Of a stretch of DNA of 9,499 bases, positions 1-6,163 are shown piece by piece. Source of the stretch: an uncultured Oxalobacteraceae bacterium (lineage in GTDB: Bacteria > Pseudomonadota > Gammaproteobacteria > Burkholderiales > Burkholderiaceae); NCBI GenBank assembly GCA_946479705.1, contig CAMLHI010000061.1:1-9499 (forward strand), in the 5' to 3' direction. The position numbers and the translations under genes are program-made. Every line of letters starts with the position of its first letter. Position 1 is the stretch's first letter. The notes beneath the pieces were generated by a model that was not told the DNA's origin, ran no database searches, and was given only the letters and a program-made list of their open reading frames with translations.

Positions 1-325
1 CCTCGGCGGCACGCATCCTGCGCGGTCGAAAGTATTTTTCGTACGATACCCAGGCGCCGAACAGGCCCCAATTGAGCGACCCCAGCACGCCGGTGAGGAC
101 CCACTGAAGGGGGCCTTGCCAAGGCGAATCGATCCCGACCAGTAGTGCGATCGGTGTGAGGAGTCCGGTGAGCGGCACGCCCGCGATGAAGGCGAAGATC
201 AACGCATCAGTACCCGGGATCTTCAGGCTCTGGTGTACCAGGTAGAGAAAGTAGGCCAGGTAGGGCAGCGCGCACAGCACGCCGATGTGCCACGGGCGCA
301 GACGGCCATTCTCGGGCCGGCTCAC
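1..325 (-). CDS. Putative Rhs immunity protein, second copy (3' end beyond the left edge)
   Basis: Partial small membrane protein whose frame stays open from a GTG at 325 to position 1, giving about 108 residues. It is a clear paralogue of the protein at 662-1030: by eye roughly 70% of residues match, including GRLRPWHIGVLCALPYLA, the PGTDA segment, PIALLVG and LNWGL. Three hydrophobic stretches are visible (about residues 13-32, 43-65 and 73-95), so it should sit in the inner membrane. The GTG start is supported by GAGG seven bases upstream and by a GTGA overlap with the end of a toxin-tail remnant, exactly as in the other copy. From its position I infer that it is the immunity protein of a former Rhs tip, kept after its toxin was truncated. 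The family is not one I can name. Protein-coding status is well supported; the immunity role is inferred from context. Confidence 0.7.
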   Translation of the reverse strand, partial: MSRPENGRLRPWHIGVLCALPYLAYFLYLVHQSLKIPGTDALIFAFIAGVPLTGLLTPIALLVGIDSPWQGPLQWVLTGVLGSLNWGLFGAWVSYEKYFRPRRMRAAE

Positions 326-459
326 AACGGCACCTCATCGAGTTGGCGAAGGTTGTCGCTGACCAGCGTCTGGCGGAACAGGAAGTCTCTGGCTGGCCAG
401 CCCGGGAAGTTGGACTCGGACTCGGAGCAAATGACGGTGCGCATGGGGGTTCCCGAACC
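322..459 (-). pseudogene. Orphan remnant of an Rhs C-terminal toxin tail
   Basis: Read on the minus strand, the last 45 or so codons before the TGA at 324-322 match the end of the intact Rhs toxin at 1027-1149. Shared pieces are SG near the start, FLFRQ, then LRQLDEVPL against IRQLDEVPW. The catalytic-looking His and Cys segments of the full tip are absent. Upstream the frame continues about 60 bases without similarity to Rhs and then meets a TAA near 516, so no Rhs core is attached. A possible internal ATG at 444 could make a 40-residue peptide, but I see no reason to think it functions. Orphan rhs-CT fragments with their immunity genes downstream of a full rhs gene are an established pattern of tip replacement. 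Confidence 0.7.
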
Positions 460-661
460 GGACCGGCGGCGTGTGTTAGGGCGAGCAGGCTTATGCAAGA
501 CATGGTAGCGGGCAGCTTACTGAAACAGCCAGTATGGCCGTGGGTGGACCGCCGCAAGCACGTCGGACCTTCCTACGACTTCATGCCGGACGCTCTTCGC
601 CTGGACCGCAGCGGCCCCAGATGAGCGCAGGCATGGCCGGCGCTCTTCCGGGGGTGCCGGC
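460..661. other. Spacer between the two toxin/immunity modules, no gene seen
   Basis: About 200 bases between the stop of the nearer immunity gene and the orphan toxin tail. Minus-strand frames give only short reading frames of unconvincing composition. A GCCGGC pair at about 634-661 could form a weak stem just after the immunity stop, but no T-run follows, so I do not call a terminator. It may be the scar of the rearrangement that separated the orphan module. Confidence 0.4.
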
Positions 662-1030
662 TTACGCGTCGGGGAGCGTGCGGTCTTTCTCTTGTTTCGC
701 ACTGCCCTCCGCCGCGTTCATGCTACGCGGCGGGAAATACTTTTCGCGCGCCACCCACGTGCCGATCAGCCCCCAATTGAGCGCACCAAGAACGCCGCAG
801 CCGACCCACTGTACCGGGACGTTCCACGGAGTATCGAACCCCACCAGCAGCGCGATCGGCCCCACGAGCAGCGTCAGTGGCCAGCCTGCGTACCCGGCAA
901 AGATCATCGCATCAGTGCCGGGGGTTTTCAGGTCCCGGTACAACAGGTAGAAAAAGAAGGCCAGATAGGGCAGCGCGCACAGCACACCAATGTGCCACGG
1001 GCGCAGACGGCCACGCTGCGAGCGGTTCAC
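662..1030 (-). CDS. Putative immunity protein for the Rhs tip toxin (three-helix membrane protein)
   Basis: A 122-residue protein with three hydrophobic segments (about residues 14-33, 44-66 and 74-96), a positively charged N-terminus (NRSQRGRLR) and a charged C-terminal tail rich in K, E and R. It should be an inner-membrane protein. Two adjacent GTG codons (1033-1031 and 1030-1028) could start it. I chose the second because GAGG lies seven bases upstream of it, as in the paralogue at 1-325, and because it makes the same GTGA overlap with the toxin stop. The overlap implies co-translation with the Rhs gene, the usual arrangement for a toxin and its cognate immunity gene. A membrane immunity protein would fit a toxin acting in the periplasm or on the envelope, but that is inference. 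The sequence belongs to no immunity family I can name. Confidence 0.75.
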   Translation of the reverse strand: MNRSQRGRLRPWHIGVLCALPYLAFFFYLLYRDLKTPGTDAMIFAGYAGWPLTLLVGPIALLVGFDTPWNVPVQWVGCGVLGALNWGLIGTWVAREKYFPPRSMNAAEGSAKQEKDRTLPDA

Positions 1031-1149
1031 CACGGCACCTCATCGAGCTGGCGAATGTAGTTGCTACCCAGCGCCTGACGGAACAAAAAGAATTTGGCCA
1101 TCAGGTCAGGCACCAAGGATACGTCGGGAAGGGGCATTCCCATCCCGCT
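706..1149 (-). repeat. Diverged tandem duplication, proximal copy
   Basis: Partner of the block at 1-459. It contains most of the nearer immunity gene and the last 40 or so codons of the full Rhs protein. Divergence between the copies is well above what a recent duplication would show, and substitutions in the two immunity frames preserve the reading frame and hydrophobic pattern. Both immunity genes were therefore probably under selection, or they arrived separately as related modules. Confidence 0.75.
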
Positions 1150-1476
1150 GGCACTGAAAGCATGCTTGGCGCCGACTGCACAGTTTGTCTCGAACCCGAG
1201 CGAAGGTGCGAAGGACCACAACGACTTGTCGCGTTCCTTTTGCGCGGCCTTGTCGAATGCGCTGTCGTTCTTGACGAAGACCTGGAAAACATAGTCCGGC
1301 CTGCGTGCCTCAGCTGCCATGGTGGCCTCCCAGCTGAGTGTGCGGTTGGCCCCATACATACCGTGCACAGCAGGAAACTGGCTGAGGATCACCGCACCGT
1401 TGAGCTCGCCCACGAACACGTGTCCTACCGACAGACTGTCGGCACTGGCCATCCAGATGGCCGCAATCACCCAGCG
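1027..1476 (-). other. Variable Rhs tip: predicted permuted NlpC/P60-like Cys-His toxin domain
   Basis: The 149 residues after the DAEGL end of the core (protein residues 1265-1413) are the toxin tip. An early GHVFVGEL (His at about 1283) is followed by a QFP segment, a DYVFQVFVKND strand with a helix, and then FETNCAVGAKHAFSASG (Cys at about 1363). His before Cys, with TNC starting a helix that ends in SASG, is the pattern of circularly permuted papain-like or NlpC/P60-type proteins such as LRAT-like and related effectors. Members act as peptidases, amidases, acyltransferases or thioesterases, so the substrate cannot be read from sequence. A membrane immunity partner would suit an envelope target such as peptidoglycan or lipid. 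This is motif recognition by eye. Confidence 0.55.
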
Positions 1477-4400
1477 CAAACCCTCGGCGTCGACCCGGCT
1501 CACCGGATTGCCGCCGGCGTAGACGTAGGGATTGACGCCACCGGCCATCCCGCTCGGATCGGCCTGCAGGTAGCGGCCGATGGCCGGATCGTAATAGCGT
1601 TTGCGGTTGTACCATAAGCCTGTCTCGCGGTCGAAGTACTGGCCAGGAAAGCCCAAGTTGATGTCGGTTCCCAAGGTATTGCTCACGACACGGCGGTCGA
1701 ACGGTCCATTGACGGCACGCCATACCACGGTGCGGTCGGGCGCGGTGATCACCTCGGGACGGCCCAGGTGGTCGCTATGGACGCCATAGAAGGTGTCGTT
1801 GACCCATACGCCCACCAGCACGTGGTCGAGCCACACGTAATCGATGGTCGTTTGACCCACCACCTCGGCGATCAGTTCCCCGCCCGGGCCGTACAGGGAG
1901 GTGGTAGCCATGCCGCCGGCGCTGCGGTAGACCCGCTGGTCGAGGGCGTTGTAGCGGTACTCGCCCAGCGTTGCGCCCTTGAACTGCACCCTGCTCAGAC
2001 GGTTGAAGCTGTCGTAGCCATACACCCGCTCGCCATCGTCGCGGCTTTCCCCGGTGACCTCGCCGCCAGCGCCATAGTGGAAGGTACGATGATGGCCACC
2101 GGCGCTCCAGCGGTCGAGCCGGTTGTTGCTGGGATTGGTAGTGTAACTGGCATTGTCGCTGCCGTCGCGCGCGCTGCGCACCCGGTTGACGGCATCGTCC
2201 CAGTCGAAGCTTTGGTTGTCGCCGCTGCGCGTGGCACTGTTGACGCGGTAGCCTGCGTCGTAGCCGTAGCCGATGGACGCGCTGGCGTAGCGCTGGTCGT
2301 CGATACCAGTGAGCAGGTTGTTCTTGCGCCCGAAATCGTAACGCAGGTGGTGGGCCGGCGAACCGTCGAGTTCGGACAGCCGTCCGTCCTCGTCGAAGGT
2401 GAGCATGCGCGGCAAGCCATTGCTGAAGCGCCAGGCGTAAAGCTGCTCGGTGGCCGGCTGGTATTGCAGGGAATCGACCAAGGTCACCCTGGCCACGCCC
2501 TCGCGCAGCAGGGCCGTCCTGCGTCCCTGAGCATCATAGCTGTACACCAGCTTGAGCCCGTTCGGGTAGGTCATCGACGCCAGCTGCCCCTTGCCGTTGT
2601 ATTCCCAGGCGGTGGTGTAGCTCTTGCCGAACACGACGCTGGTCTGCGCGGTCAGCGCGCCGCTGGCACTGTAGTTCCAGCCGGTGCGGCCGGTGCCATC
2701 GCTCACGCTGGTCAGTCGCCCCTTGCCGTACCAGCCTTCGTCGTAGTTGTAGTGCTCAACGGCGTCGCCGCTGGTGCGCGAGCGCATGCGGTTCAAGGCA
2801 TCGGCCGTATAGACGAGCTCCTTGCCGTCGGCCAGCGTGGTGCGCGTCAGCCGTCCGGCGCTGTCGTAGGCATAGGTGGTGCTGCCGACATCGGCACTGG
2901 TGACGCCGGTGGGCTGGCCAAAACCGTTGTAGCCGTAGGTTGTGACGATCTGGCGGGCATCCTCGATGCGCGCCAGCCGCCCGGCACCGTCGTACCCGGC
3001 CTTGACGGTGCCGTGTCCGCTCAGCGTGAGCGAAGCGACGCGGTTTTGCGCGTCATGCGTGTAGCTCGCCGAGCTGCCTTCGGCATCTTGCTGGAGGGTC
3101 AGATTGCCTTCATTGTCATATCGAAAGTCCGTTCGCTGGCCGTGTTGTCCGAGCGCGGCGTAGGTGCGCCCAAGCGAGTCGAACTGTTCGACGGCCTTGA
3201 ACTCGCCCGCCGGGATGGTGCTGATGGCGCCGCCCAGAAAGGTCGGCACCCGGCGCGCCGAATGAGTGGTGAGCATGCGCTTCCCGATATCGAGGTCGGC
3301 CAGGACCCGCTCATCGAGCCCATTGCCGCGCCACAGCAAGCGCCCCGAGGCGGCGTAGCCGTAGCGCTGGCGCCGTCCGTCCGGCAGCGCCACGGTGGTC
3401 AGCTGGCGCCGGGCATTGTAGTAGCGCGAAACTGTGCGCTGGGCCGGATCGGTCGTCATGGCCAGGGTACCGGTGAGGTTGTAGCCGAAGCGCCAGCCGG
3501 CGCCGTTGACATCCACCAGTTTTTGCGCCTGCCCCAGGCCGGTGAATTCGCTCATGGTAACGACATGACCGACCGGATTCGTCACCGAGGTGATGCGCCC
3601 GCTCGGGTCGAAGGCGGTCGTTGTCACGGCAGCTCCTTCGGGCAGCGCCACGCTCTCGCTGATCTGGGCAATCGTGCCGCCCGAATGCAGTGTGTATGCG
3701 TACGTGGTGCTGCGTTTGACGCCGCTGGCCGTGTCGGTCGTGGTGATACTGGCCACGCGCGCGCGTCCCGGGTACTCCTGGCGGTAGGCGTACTCCATGG
3801 TGGCGTAAGCGACCCCGGCGGCGTCCCTGTAGGTAACCAGGTGCAGGCGGCCGTCTACCCAGTCGTAATCGACCGTCAGGGCGTCGGCCGTGCCGTCGGC
3901 GCTAGTGACTCTCTTGAGCTGGCCGGTGTCGTCGTAGCTCATGCGCCGGACGTTGCCGCGAAAGTCGGTGCTCTTGCTGGCAAAGCCGTTGCCATCGTAG
4001 TCGATCTGGCGCGTTGCCGCCGAACAGGTCGAGGTTTCCAGGCGCGCCACGCTGGACGGCTTTAGTTCGCCGTTGACGGTTTTGAAATCATAGCGGACCT
4101 GCTGACCGCGCGCGTCGAGCACGGTGGTGCGGCCCGCCTCGTAGGTGAAGCTTTCGGCTTCGTCGCCCCCGGCCAGCGCGCTGCTCTTGACTCGGCCGTC
4201 CGCATAATAGGTGTAGGTGCTGTAGCGCTCCCCGCCATAGGTGATCCCGGTTAGGCGCCCCGGATCGGTATCTTCGTAGTGGTAGACGCGAACTTCCGGC
4301 GTGAGGCCCGGCGAGGTGACCTTGGCCAGCATGCCGGCGCCGTTGTACTCGAAGGTCCAGGCGTTGCCGCTGGGGTCGGTGACCTGGGTGACCACGTTGC

Positions 4401-5268
4401 CGGTATAGGTGAAGTGCACCGCCAAGCCGGATGCCAGCGCCACGCTTTGTAGCTTTTGTGGCAGCGACATCTCGTCGTAGACAAAGGTACGCAGCGGCTC
4501 GCCGCCCAGCAAGGCGTCGGTCTGGTTGCCGCGAAGGTTGAAATGCTCGGCGAGGTCGCCCTGGATCCGGGTGAAGGTGCGGTCGGCGCCCCACTTGACC
4601 AGCCTGTCATCGGCGCGGGCATGCTGGGCCCGATAGATGAAGTAATTGGGCTTGGCGCCGGTTTCCGGGTCCCAGCCGTCGGTGCTGGAAAAATCGTAGC
4701 GGGTGACGGTGCCGTCGCTGGCGGTGTGGATGTAGGCATCGGGAACGCAGCCGTGAGCGGCCAGCGGAGCGTAGCATTGGCCCGAGGGTGTGACCACGCC
4801 CGGGTCAAGCGAGGAGAGCCAGTGCGCTCCGAACAGCTTGCCCGTGGCATGTTGGCTGCGATAGGTGCGGTGCAGGCTCAGGCTGTACAGGCCGGTGGTA
4901 TCGAAATCGGCTTCCTCCTTGACTTTTTCCCCCGTGGCGACCATCACCGGGTGCGGGGTCGCGGTCGGCAAGTCTTGCTTGGGGTCGGTGCAATTGGGCG
5001 CGCGCGAATTGTCCTGCACGTCGGGCTTTTGCTGCTTGGCCGGTTCGCGCATCGTATTCTGGGCGTCCTCGTGCTTGAGCCTGGCACCGAGTCGCCAGCC
5101 GTACGGCATGCGCCAGTCCGAGCCCAAAAGGCCGCAACTGCCGTTGTCGTTGACGACCACGCATGGCACGTGTCCGGTGATGACCACGCTTTGGGTGTTG
5201 TCTGCAACGGTATATCGTGCTACGAGCAGGCCGATGGCTGCGGCCGCCCACCAAATAGATCGGTTCAT
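1027..5268 (-). CDS. Secreted Rhs/YD-repeat polymorphic toxin with C-terminal papain-like tip
   Basis: A 1413-residue Rhs-family protein, which builds a beta-cage shell around a variable C-terminal toxin. Residues 1-22 look like a Sec signal peptide (MNRSIWWAAAAIGLLVA, cleavage likely after TVA). Residues 23-105 form a linker with several Cys. A DUF6531-like segment begins near 107 (PVMVATGEKV, then LSLHRTYRS). Many YD repeats follow (YDSAGRLTR, YDNEGNLTL, YGYNGFGQPTG and others). The Rhs-associated core starts near 1164 (HSDHLGRPEVI) and includes FPGQYFDRETGLWYNRKRYY, ending at about 1264 with DAEGL, where DPLGL is common. The remaining 149 residues are the tip. The ATG at 5268 has GGAG five bases upstream and opens the signal peptide; upstream in-frame codons to 5421 look non-coding. 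There is no PAAR or VgrG domain, so type VI delivery is not indicated; export through Sec is more likely. The stop overlaps the immunity gene. Confidence 0.93.
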   Translation of the reverse strand: MNRSIWWAAAAIGLLVARYTVADNTQSVVITGHVPCVVVNDNGSCGLLGSDWRMPYGWRLGARLKHEDAQNTMREPAKQQKPDVQDNSRAPNCTDPKQDLPTATPHPVMVATGEKVKEEADFDTTGLYSLSLHRTYRSQHATGKLFGAHWLSSLDPGVVTPSGQCYAPLAAHGCVPDAYIHTASDGTVTRYDFSSTDGWDPETGAKPNYFIYRAQHARADDRLVKWGADRTFTRIQGDLAEHFNLRGNQTDALLGGEPLRTFVYDEMSLPQKLQSVALASGLAVHFTYTGNVVTQVTDPSGNAWTFEYNGAGMLAKVTSPGLTPEVRVYHYEDTDPGRLTGITYGGERYSTYTYYADGRVKSSALAGGDEAESFTYEAGRTTVLDARGQQVRYDFKTVNGELKPSSVARLETSTCSAATRQIDYDGNGFASKSTDFRGNVRRMSYDDTGQLKRVTSADGTADALTVDYDWVDGRLHLVTYRDAAGVAYATMEYAYRQEYPGRARVASITTTDTASGVKRSTTYAYTLHSGGTIAQISESVALPEGAAVTTTAFDPSGRITSVTNPVGHVVTMSEFTGLGQAQKLVDVNGAGWRFGYNLTGTLAMTTDPAQRTVSRYYNARRQLTTVALPDGRRQRYGYAASGRLLWRGNGLDERVLADLDIGKRMLTTHSARRVPTFLGGAISTIPAGEFKAVEQFDSLGRTYAALGQHGQRTDFRYDNEGNLTLQQDAEGSSASYTHDAQNRVASLTLSGHGTVKAGYDGAGRLARIEDARQIVTTYGYNGFGQPTGVTSADVGSTTYAYDSAGRLTRTTLADGKELVYTADALNRMRSRTSGDAVEHYNYDEGWYGKGRLTSVSDGTGRTGWNYSASGALTAQTSVVFGKSYTTAWEYNGKGQLASMTYPNGLKLVYSYDAQGRRTALLREGVARVTLVDSLQYQPATEQLYAWRFSNGLPRMLTFDEDGRLSELDGSPAHHLRYDFGRKNNLLTGIDDQRYASASIGYGYDAGYRVNSATRSGDNQSFDWDDAVNRVRSARDGSDNASYTTNPSNNRLDRWSAGGHHRTFHYGAGGEVTGESRDDGERVYGYDSFNRLSRVQFKGATLGEYRYNALDQRVYRSAGGMATTSLYGPGGELIAEVVGQTTIDYVWLDHVLVGVWVNDTFYGVHSDHLGRPEVITAPDRTVVWRAVNGPFDRRVVSNTLGTDINLGFPGQYFDRETGLWYNRKRYYDPAIGRYLQADPSGMAGGVNPYVYAGGNPVSRVDAEGLRWVIAAIWMASADSLSVGHVFVGELNGAVILSQFPAVHGMYGANRTLSWEATMAAEARRPDYVFQVFVKNDSAFDKAAQKERDKSLWSFAPSLGFETNCAVGAKHAFSASGMGMPLPDVSLVPDLMAKFFLFRQALGSNYIRQLDEVPW

Positions 5269-5557
5269 GAGAACTCCGGTGTGAACGTAGGTGAATGTGG
5301 GGCGCCGCGGCTTGGCCGGCAGCGGCACCGAGTGCGGCGCGTGCGATTTGCATGCCCCGCGTCCTGCCTGGTACCTCCCTTGGAAAAATGGGTTGCGTCG
5401 GTCCGCCCGGCCCCTCGGCAACAGCGCGCGAACAATTCATTTTCAGGTTGGTACCGCCCGCTACAAGGGGTGACCGCTGTGCCTGGCGAACGACGCTACG
5501 CCGCTGGTATCCACTAACAGCGCGCTGCCCTCGGGGCTGCGGTCAGTGACGCGCGAT
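5269..5557. other. Leader region upstream of the rhs gene, no gene seen
   Basis: About 290 bases between the rhs start and the decayed gene upstream. It should contain the rhs promoter, but I find no convincing -35/-10 pair. The region has two GGTACC sites (about 5370 and 5446). Open frames here are arginine- and proline-rich and look like chance frames in GC-rich DNA. Confidence 0.4.
5274..5277 (-). promoter_or_regulatory. Ribosome-binding site of the rhs gene
   Basis: GGAG on the minus strand, five bases before the ATG at 5268. It decides the start: the in-frame codons further upstream (to 5421) would put about 50 arginine- and proline-rich residues before the signal peptide, which makes no sense for an exported protein. 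Confidence 0.75.
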
Positions 5558-5804
5558 CTAGAAGCCGCGTCCTAGCCAGGCAGTGGGCAGCTAGGCGCCC
5601 TCTTCGCGCGCGCACTTTACCTGGCCTTGGGTGTCGCACAGTGCCGCGCCGAAGGCGCGTCAAGCGGCCTGCACATCGGGATCGGCGAGCTAGTCGGCAC
5701 TGGCGGGGCGTTGGAGGGTGGCGCATACGATGCCCGCAGACGGCCAGCAACAAAGGGGGAACTGCGCACGATATCAATAGACCGGTGCGGACAGCCAGCG
5801 TCAT
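5558..5804 (-). pseudogene. Possible decayed small lipoprotein gene
   Basis: An ATG at 5804 has GGAG seven bases upstream and starts a hydrophobic leader ending in LLLAVCG, which resembles a lipoprotein signal (the base before Cys is Val, so the lipobox is imperfect). The good-looking sequence then changes frame: ASYAPPSNAPPVPTSSPIP continues one frame over, then FGAALCDTQGQVKCAREEGA in the third frame, a TAG, and LPTAWLGRGF before a final TAG at 5560. Joined together this gives about 80 residues of plausible, GC3-rich coding sequence with two frameshifts and one internal stop. I do not recognise the product. ICEs carry small lipoproteins in their transfer regions, so a decayed element gene is reasonable, but the reconstruction could be coincidence. 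Confidence 0.3.
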
Positions 5805-5867
5805 GATGGTGCTCCGATGAGTTAGCCGAAGCGGTAAGTGTCGCAGCCATGGCACACCGGTCAAGTT

Positions 5868-5923
5868 GAGCGCACTCGGCCCTTGCGCTGCGTCGAAGGC
5901 GACGATGCGCAAGGGCAGCGCTC
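5868..5923. repeat. Strong compound inverted repeat (hairpin)
   Basis: Nested arms on one axis: outer gagcgc/gcgctc (5868-5873 and 5918-5923), middle gcccttgcgc/gcgcaagggc (5879-5888 and 5907-5916, ten perfect pairs) and inner cgtcg/cgacg (5891-5895 and 5900-5904) closed by a four-base loop. That is 21 paired positions in 56 bases. The outer and middle arms are separated by five bases on one side and one on the other. No T-run follows on either strand, so it is not a typical intrinsic terminator. It lies in the gap after the DUF1173 gene. Confidence 0.8.
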
Positions 5924-6106
5924 GGGTGAAAGCCCTGCTCGCCCATCGTGCCGGATGGTGCAATGTGTGGCCGCCTATGCTGCCGGCGGCATCGCAACCG
6001 CGCACAATCGCTTGATGACGATCCTGTGCTGCAGCCGCGTTGTCGGTGATTGTCCTCGTCGTTCTGGCGCCGACAAGACGCGAACTTCCCGAGCGGCAGA
6101 TGCGAC

Positions 6107-6123
6107 GATCGGCGTTGCCGATC
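6107..6123. repeat. Short perfect hairpin after the DUF1173 gene
   Basis: gatcggc-gtt-gccgatc: seven perfect pairs with a three-base loop, about 41 bases past the DUF1173 stop in the direction of transcription. It could protect or end the transcript, but the bases after it on the minus strand are mixed rather than T-rich, so the terminator reading is weak. Confidence 0.4.
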
Positions 6124-6163
6124 CCCAAAGATGCGCGCGAGCGGAGGCAAAGGCGCGGCAGGT

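Larger units (their letters stand above)
1..459 (-). repeat. Diverged tandem duplication, distal copy (toxin tail plus immunity gene)
   Basis: This block aligns with 706-1149 at an offset of 705-708 bases, on the same strand. The match covers the immunity gene, its ribosome-binding site, the GTGA junction and the end of the toxin tail. Similarity is high around the junction (for example ggcacctcatcgag in both) and fades above about 400. The left edge of the window cuts this copy. Confidence 0.8.
5805..6163. other. Gap downstream of the DUF1173 gene, no intact gene
   Basis: About 360 bases. All three minus frames have mixed third-position composition and arginine- or serine-rich products; a GTG overlapping the DUF1173 stop opens a 217-codon frame that I judge spurious. 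The only clear structures are two hairpins (5868-5923 and 6107-6123). It may be eroded element DNA between the ICE genes and the rhs locus. Confidence 0.4.

Noticed and set aside
1768..4065. Plus-strand open frame of 765 codons
   Set aside because: It lies wholly antisense to the rhs gene and its product is a valine/alanine/glycine-rich mirror of that frame, as expected in GC-rich DNA with repeats. It has no recognisable domain.
5269..5421. Longer rhs start adding 51 residues
   Set aside because: The added residues are basic and proline-rich and would bury the signal peptide; the ATG at 5268 has a well-placed GGAG.
5442..5456. ops-like element (GGCGGTA on the minus strand) upstream of rhs
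   Set aside because: Only the first seven bases fit the RfaH ops site; the following bases do not, and the match can occur by chance.
4456..5517. Plus-strand open frame of 353 codons over the rhs start
   Set aside because: Antisense to the signal peptide and DUF6531 region, with shadow-type composition and no motif.
5837..5864. Promoter with TTGACC -35 before the decayed gene
   Set aside because: The -35 is good, but no acceptable -10 lies 16-18 bases downstream.
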